Positions 60,620 to 64,000 of a stretch of DNA of 64,000 nucleotides are shown in pieces. The notes below the pieces were generated by a model. The model did no database searches and had not been told where the DNA came from. It was given only the letters and a program-made list of their open reading frames with translations. Numbering within the stretch: the stretch's first letter is position 1; each line of letters starts with the position of its first letter. Origin of the DNA: Streptomyces tubercidicus. GTDB taxonomy: Bacteria > Actinomycetota > Actinomycetes > Streptomycetales > Streptomycetaceae. Where the stretch lies: the NCBI RefSeq assembly GCF_027497495.1, contig NZ_CP114205.1:7378001-7442000 (forward strand), read 5' to 3'. A program made the position numbers and the translations under genes.

Positions 60620-60711
60620 GAGGAGGTCTCCTGCTGTGAGTGGTGCCACGTGTGGGGGTGGTGGCGGGAATGTACGGAGTGCGGCGGGTGGGGCAGGCCA
60701 CCACGCCGCCC

Positions 60712-61116
60712 TCAGCAGCGGAAGACGCAGTGGAGCAGGGGAATTTCGACGGGTCTGGATGCGGCCTTGGTGGAGCTGCCGGCCAGGGGCCGGCCCGAGG
60801 CCGGGAGGGTGTGCGGCACCGCCGGGCCACTGCTGAGCGGCGGCAGTGGACGGCCGGTGTGATGCGGGACTCCGGCGGTGGTCCGCACGGTCCGCCGGGG
60901 CTGGCCACGCTCGGCCGCGCGCTTGGACTTCTCCTCGGTGCTGTCATAGCTCGGCTTGGCGGCCGGGAGGGCGCTCGCGGACTGCGAGCCGGGCAGGCCG
61001 CTGAACGTGGCCCGGTCCATGTCCGGATCGGCGGCGCTGCCCAGCAGGAACGCCAGGATCACCATGAGGGCGAACAGCGGCATGCGGAACCGACGCAGCA
61101 CCGATGTGCCCTGCAT
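60712..61116 (-). CDS. Small membrane-anchored protein
   Basis: A 134-residue protein with one N-terminal membrane helix (MPLFALMVILAFLLGSAA) and a long polar, Pro/Arg-rich tail ending LLHCVFRC. ATG 61116 has GGAAGGA seven bases before it; ATG 61134 is the other option. Family not known. It could be an exported, membrane-tethered peptide. Confidence 0.6.
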   Translation of the reverse strand: MQGTSVLRRFRMPLFALMVILAFLLGSAADPDMDRATFSGLPGSQSASALPAAKPSYDSTEEKSKRAAERGQPRRTVRTTAGVPHHTGRPLPPLSSGPAVPHTLPASGRPLAGSSTKAASRPVEIPLLHCVFRC

Positions 61117-61237
61117 GCAGGTGTCCTTCCGCATTGTTGCCCCCCGTGGCTCGTTCACACGGTTCCACCCTGCACTCACAGTGCAGCATCCAGGTTTCCG
61201 GCGTGATAACGAGAAATGACGCCAAGTTTCAAGAAGT

Positions 61238-61255
61238 CCCGAATTTCGATTCGGG
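61238..61255 (-). terminator. Terminator of the MFS gene
   Basis: CCCGAAT and ATTCGGG form a perfect 7-bp stem around a four-base TTCG/CGAA loop, 25 bases past the MFS stop. On the minus strand ACTTCTTGAAACTT follows, relatively T-rich, as in an intrinsic terminator. Confidence 0.7.
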
Positions 61256-61279
61256 CACATCTGTGTGACGAACGGGCGT

Positions 61280-62590
61280 TCATTTAGGTTCCGGCTCCGC
61301 AAAGGGAGTTGCCGGAGCGGTGTCCGTGTGTGCAGGCCGGCGAACCGCCCATGCGACGACGGGCACGACCGCCAGCGAGAGCACCGCACCGGCCAGCGCC
61401 AGCGCCGGATAGCCGCCCAGGACGACGACCAGGCCCGAGGACATGCCCCCGGTCGCCCCCGCGAGGGCGATGCCGACGTCCACCAGGCCCTGTGCCGAGG
61501 CGCGCCGGGCGGGCGGCAGTGCGTCGGTGACGATGGCGGTGCCGCTGACCAGCCCGAAATTCCAGCCCAGGCCGAGCAGTACGAGGGCCGTGGCGAGCGC
61601 AGGAACGGAGTGCGGCGGGGCTATCGCGGCCAGGACCCCGGCGGCCGCCAGTGTCAGACCGGAGGCTCCGGCGATCCACCACCGGCCGAGGCGGTCCACC
61701 AGCAGCCCGGTGAGCGGGGAGGGCAGAAACATCGCTCCGACGTGCAGGGCGATGACCAGCCCGGCCGCCTGGGTGTCATGGCCGTGCGCCTGCATATGGA
61801 CCGGCGTCATCGTCATGATCGCGATCATCACGAGCTGAGTGAGAATCATGACCGTGGTGCCGGTGACCACTCCGCGCCGTTGCGGCTGGGCGTCCGGGAG
61901 GTCACCGGCGTCGTCGGCGGGGCGCTCGTCCGTCTCCGGAGCCCGTTCCGCCGCCAGTTTCTCGGCCAGTCGCAGTGGATCGGGCCGCAGCAGCGCGGCC
62001 AGCACCACCGCCGCCGACCCGAACGCGGCGACGGCGAGCAGGAACGGTCCGGCGAGACGGGGGATACCCCAGGAGTGGGCGACCTCCCCGGTGAACGTCA
62101 CCAGGTTGGGCCCGACCACCGCGCCGAGCGTGGTGGCGAAGAGCACCGTGCTCACGGCCCGGCCGCGCCGCTCGGCGGAGGCCAGATCCGCACCGGCGTA
62201 ACGCGCCATCAGATTCGTCGAGGTGCCCGCCCCGTAGACCACCAGGGACAGGAACAGCAGCACCGCACTGCCGAGTGTGGCCGCCACGACGACCCCGAGG
62301 CTGCCGAGCGCCCCGACGGCGTATCCGAGCGCCAGTCCGGGGCGGCGGCCGTAACGCCGGCAGATCTGGCCGACACCGAGGGCGCCCAGCGCGGATCCGG
62401 CGGTGAACAGCGCACTGGGCACACCGGCCAGCCCGGTCGAGCCGAGCATCTCCTCGGCGAGTAGCGCCCCGACGGTGATTCCGGCGGCGAGGCCCGCCCC
62501 GCTGAGGATCTGGGAGAACACCAGGACGGCCAGAATCCGCCGCTGTTCGGGCACCTCGCGGCCGGCCGTGACGTCGTTCGGGGCGGTCAT
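61280..62590 (-). CDS. MFS transporter
   Basis: A 436-residue major-facilitator protein with 12 helices and a charged central loop (about residues 200-235). The loop motif GQICRRYGRRPGL follows helix 2, as in drug/sugar proton antiporters. ATG 62590 has AAAGGA just before it. It could export a product of the cluster starting at the right edge. Substrate unknown. Confidence 0.87.
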   Translation of the reverse strand: MTAPNDVTAGREVPEQRRILAVLVFSQILSGAGLAAGITVGALLAEEMLGSTGLAGVPSALFTAGSALGALGVGQICRRYGRRPGLALGYAVGALGSLGVVVAATLGSAVLLFLSLVVYGAGTSTNLMARYAGADLASAERRGRAVSTVLFATTLGAVVGPNLVTFTGEVAHSWGIPRLAGPFLLAVAAFGSAAVVLAALLRPDPLRLAEKLAAERAPETDERPADDAGDLPDAQPQRRGVVTGTTVMILTQLVMIAIMTMTPVHMQAHGHDTQAAGLVIALHVGAMFLPSPLTGLLVDRLGRWWIAGASGLTLAAAGVLAAIAPPHSVPALATALVLLGLGWNFGLVSGTAIVTDALPPARRASAQGLVDVGIALAGATGGMSSGLVVVLGGYPALALAGAVLSLAVVPVVAWAVRRPAHTDTAPATPFAEPEPK

Positions 62591-62621
62591 GATTCCTTTC
62601 GTTCCCGTGGATACGGGGCTG

Positions 62622-63137
62622 CTAAGTCGTCGCCGCCATGGGTTCCAGCGCGGCGATGTCGGCGAGTGACAGGTCCATCTGCTCGTGGAGGAAGCGCACG
62701 ATCGTCCAGTGCGGCAGCGCCCCCTCGTCGAACGGGCCGAACTCCTGGCAGTACAACGGGATCCAGCGCAGCGCCTCTTCGAGCGCCTGCTCGCGGCCCG
62801 GCTCCTGCTGATAGTCCTCGTAGGCGATGCTGCGGTGCTCGATGAAGAACCGTCCCGGCAGCCGTTCCTCACACAGCGCACGGTATTCGCGGGTCTGCAG
62901 GATGAGGTAGTGCCAGATCTCGTCGATGTCCTGCTCGACCGGCAGGAAGAGACCGCCGAGCCGGTCGTGGTGCCGGGAGACGAGATAGAGATAGCGCAGA
63001 CACTCGGTGACCTGGCGCTCCACGAACTCCCGTGGCGCGGCGCTCTTGTCGTCGAAGTACGTCACCACCTCGGCGTGCAGCGCCGTACCGAGCAGTTCCC
63101 TGAGGTCATCGGAGGATATCCGCGGCTGGCTGGTCAT
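62622..63137 (-). CDS. GRDP-like conserved protein
   Basis: A 171-residue helical protein with the pattern DIDEIWHYLILQTREYRALCEE-like (split: IDEIWHYLILQ, then YRALCEERLPGRFFIEH). That pattern recalls the glycine-rich-domain-like (DUF1399) family. The conserved His residues may bind metal. It lies between an adenylate-forming enzyme and an exporter on the same strand, so it may belong to their pathway. Confidence 0.65.
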   Translation of the reverse strand: MTSQPRISSDDLRELLGTALHAEVVTYFDDKSAAPREFVERQVTECLRYLYLVSRHHDRLGGLFLPVEQDIDEIWHYLILQTREYRALCEERLPGRFFIEHRSIAYEDYQQEPGREQALEEALRWIPLYCQEFGPFDEGALPHWTIVRFLHEQMDLSLADIAALEPMAATT

Positions 63138-63155
63138 GCTTCTCCTGTCCGAGTG

Positions 63156-63181
63156 GTGGACGTCCGGGCGTGGACGTCCGG
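63156..63181. repeat. 12-bp direct repeat
   Basis: GTGGACGTCCGG occurs at 63156-63167 and 63170-63181 (14-bp period), in the 48-base gap between the adenylate-forming and GRDP-like genes. Each copy contains the palindrome GGACGTCC. Confidence 0.5.
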
Positions 63182-63185
63182 TGGG

Positions 63186-64000
63186 TCAGCTGCCGGTCGT
63201 GAGCCAGGCGTACTTGCCCGACTTGCCGATGGGGAGGTGCGTACGGTGGGCGAGCCGGCAGCGCCGCCCGGTCAGTTCAGCGAGGCCCTGTTGCAGCGCC
63301 GCGGCCGGTGCGAGTTCGACGGGCGCGCCGTGGAATGTCGTATACGCCAGCTGTGCTTCGGTATCGCCGGTCAGCTGCAACTGGTACCCGAAGATGTCCG
63401 GGGACGACTCACTGACGCACCGGTCGAGGTCGCCCTGGGAGACGGGCCCGTGCGGAGTGCTGAGCAATTCCTTTTCCCGGCCGCAGAATTGGGCGATCTT
63501 TGCCGGATCGGGCGTACCGTCCAGAGTCCGTACACAGTCGCCCGACCGGTAGCGAATCAGCGGCATAAAGGGATTGCGCACGCTCGACACGATGAGCTGG
63601 TAGATGGTGCTCCCGGCGGCGACCGGCTGGAGCTCGACGCTCATTTTGTCGAGATGCGGCCAGTAGGTGCCGCTGCGGTCGCTGTAGTAGAGGTATCCGA
63701 GCTCGGTGCTGCCGAAGAGGTCGATGACCGGGCAGTCGAAGTGCTGGTGCAGAAAACGCCGGACGTTCGCCGGGGTGTATTCGTAGGCGTGGATGATGCT
63801 CGCGGGCGGCGGGAAATCGTCCCACAGTCCCCATTCGCCGACCTTTCGCACCAGATGTGCCAGGTGATAGCCGGAGCAGTCGAGGTGGTACCAGCCGCGC
63901 GGGTGTGCCTGCCGGGCGGACCGGATTTCCGCGAGCATCCGCACCACGTCGGCCCGCTCCCACAGCGCCGGGTCCAGCCGCAGGTTGACGTAGCAGGTCC
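63186..64000 (-). CDS. Adenylate-forming enzyme (PaaK-like), 5' end missing
   Basis: About 271 C-terminal residues; the frame stays open to the window edge. FGSTELGYLYYSDRSG is the AMP-binding core seen in phenylacetate-CoA ligase-type enzymes, followed by IRYRSGDCV and the hinge region FCGREKELL. The C-terminal small domain ends with KSGKYAWL, where Lys could be catalytic. It activates an acid as acyl-AMP, either for CoA or for a carrier protein in a cluster beyond the window. Confidence 0.8.
   Translation of the reverse strand, partial: TCYVNLRLDPALWERADVVRMLAEIRSARQAHPRGWYHLDCSGYHLAHLVRKVGEWGLWDDFPPPASIIHAYEYTPANVRRFLHQHFDCPVIDLFGSTELGYLYYSDRSGTYWPHLDKMSVELQPVAAGSTIYQLIVSSVRNPFMPLIRYRSGDCVRTLDGTPDPAKIAQFCGREKELLSTPHGPVSQGDLDRCVSESSPDIFGYQLQLTGDTEAQLAYTTFHGAPVELAPAAALQQGLAELTGRRCRLAHRTHLPIGKSGKYAWLTTGS

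Noticed and set aside
1..64000. tRNA or rRNA genes, insertion sequences, integrases or phage genes
   Set aside because: None was seen by eye; transposase or integrase motifs do not appear in any credible frame. A dedicated tRNA scan was not possible.

Overview
The window is chromosomal DNA of a high-GC actinomycete, almost certainly a Streptomyces. The signs are codon bias, many GTG and some TTG starts, AGGAGG-type ribosome sites, chains of ATGA/GTGA stop-start overlaps, a whiE-type spore-pigment cluster and streptomycete families such as SPW, DUF3040, CbtAB and GAF kinases. I saw no rRNA, tRNA, insertion sequence, phage genes or CRISPR array. About 62 protein genes are supported. Four (the oxidoreductase end at 6.8 kb, the small ORF at 14 kb, the membrane protein at 30 kb and the partial gene at the right edge) need care over boundaries.

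Layout. 0-9 kb: end of an MFS exporter, a HipA-like kinase/DUF3037 pair, two SDR reductases, uracil-DNA glycosylase, a TPR protein, a Gfo/Idh/MocA dehydrogenase, apolipoprotein N-acyltransferase and a SnoaL-like protein. 9-14 kb: an ABC exporter behind a MerR/SoxR-style promoter, a GAF histidine kinase with an eroded ATPase domain, a STAS protein and glutathione peroxidase. 14-22 kb: a complete whiE-like type II polyketide cluster (divergent hydroxylase, then SchA/CurD protein, cupin, KSalpha, KSbeta, ACP, two cyclases), followed by a methyltransferase and a secreted beta-helix protein. 24-29 kb: a TetR regulator divergent from a short UvrA-like resistance ATPase plus a siderophore-interacting protein, with two matching operators; then VOC and ArsR genes.

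30-38 kb is the most interesting region. It holds a dehydrogenase, a PTPS homologue, a GT4 glycosyltransferase, a methyltransferase and a flippase-like membrane protein in one coupled operon. Facing it are a RibD-type reductase and a creatininase-family protein, and beside those a GTP cyclohydrolase II with Met where the canonical enzyme has Tyr. In S. coelicolor the same substitution is reported to make the enzyme stop at the formylated pyrimidine FAPy. A creatininase-family deformylase and a RibD-type reductase would be the logical next steps, as in the archaeal ArfB/ArfC route. I infer an uncharacterised GTP-derived, glycosylated and methylated metabolite.

38-45 kb: CbtAB cobalt transporter behind a cobalamin riboswitch, a histidine-phosphatase-like protein lacking its catalytic histidines, SPW and DUF3040 membrane proteins, an alkylsulfatase-like MBL protein and a STAND ATPase. 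45-49 kb: a tightly coupled five-gene operon that starts with a 61-residue peptide gene and includes two paralogous unknown proteins and a serine hydrolase. 50-58 kb: a molybdenum district (two HTH-molbindin proteins, a di-Mop protein, a PucR regulator, a molybdopterin oxidoreductase, ModA and a fused ModBC). 58-64 kb: an F420-type reductase, SulP plus carbonic anhydrase, an MFS exporter, a GRDP-like protein and the 3' part of an adenylate-forming enzyme gene that may open another biosynthetic cluster.
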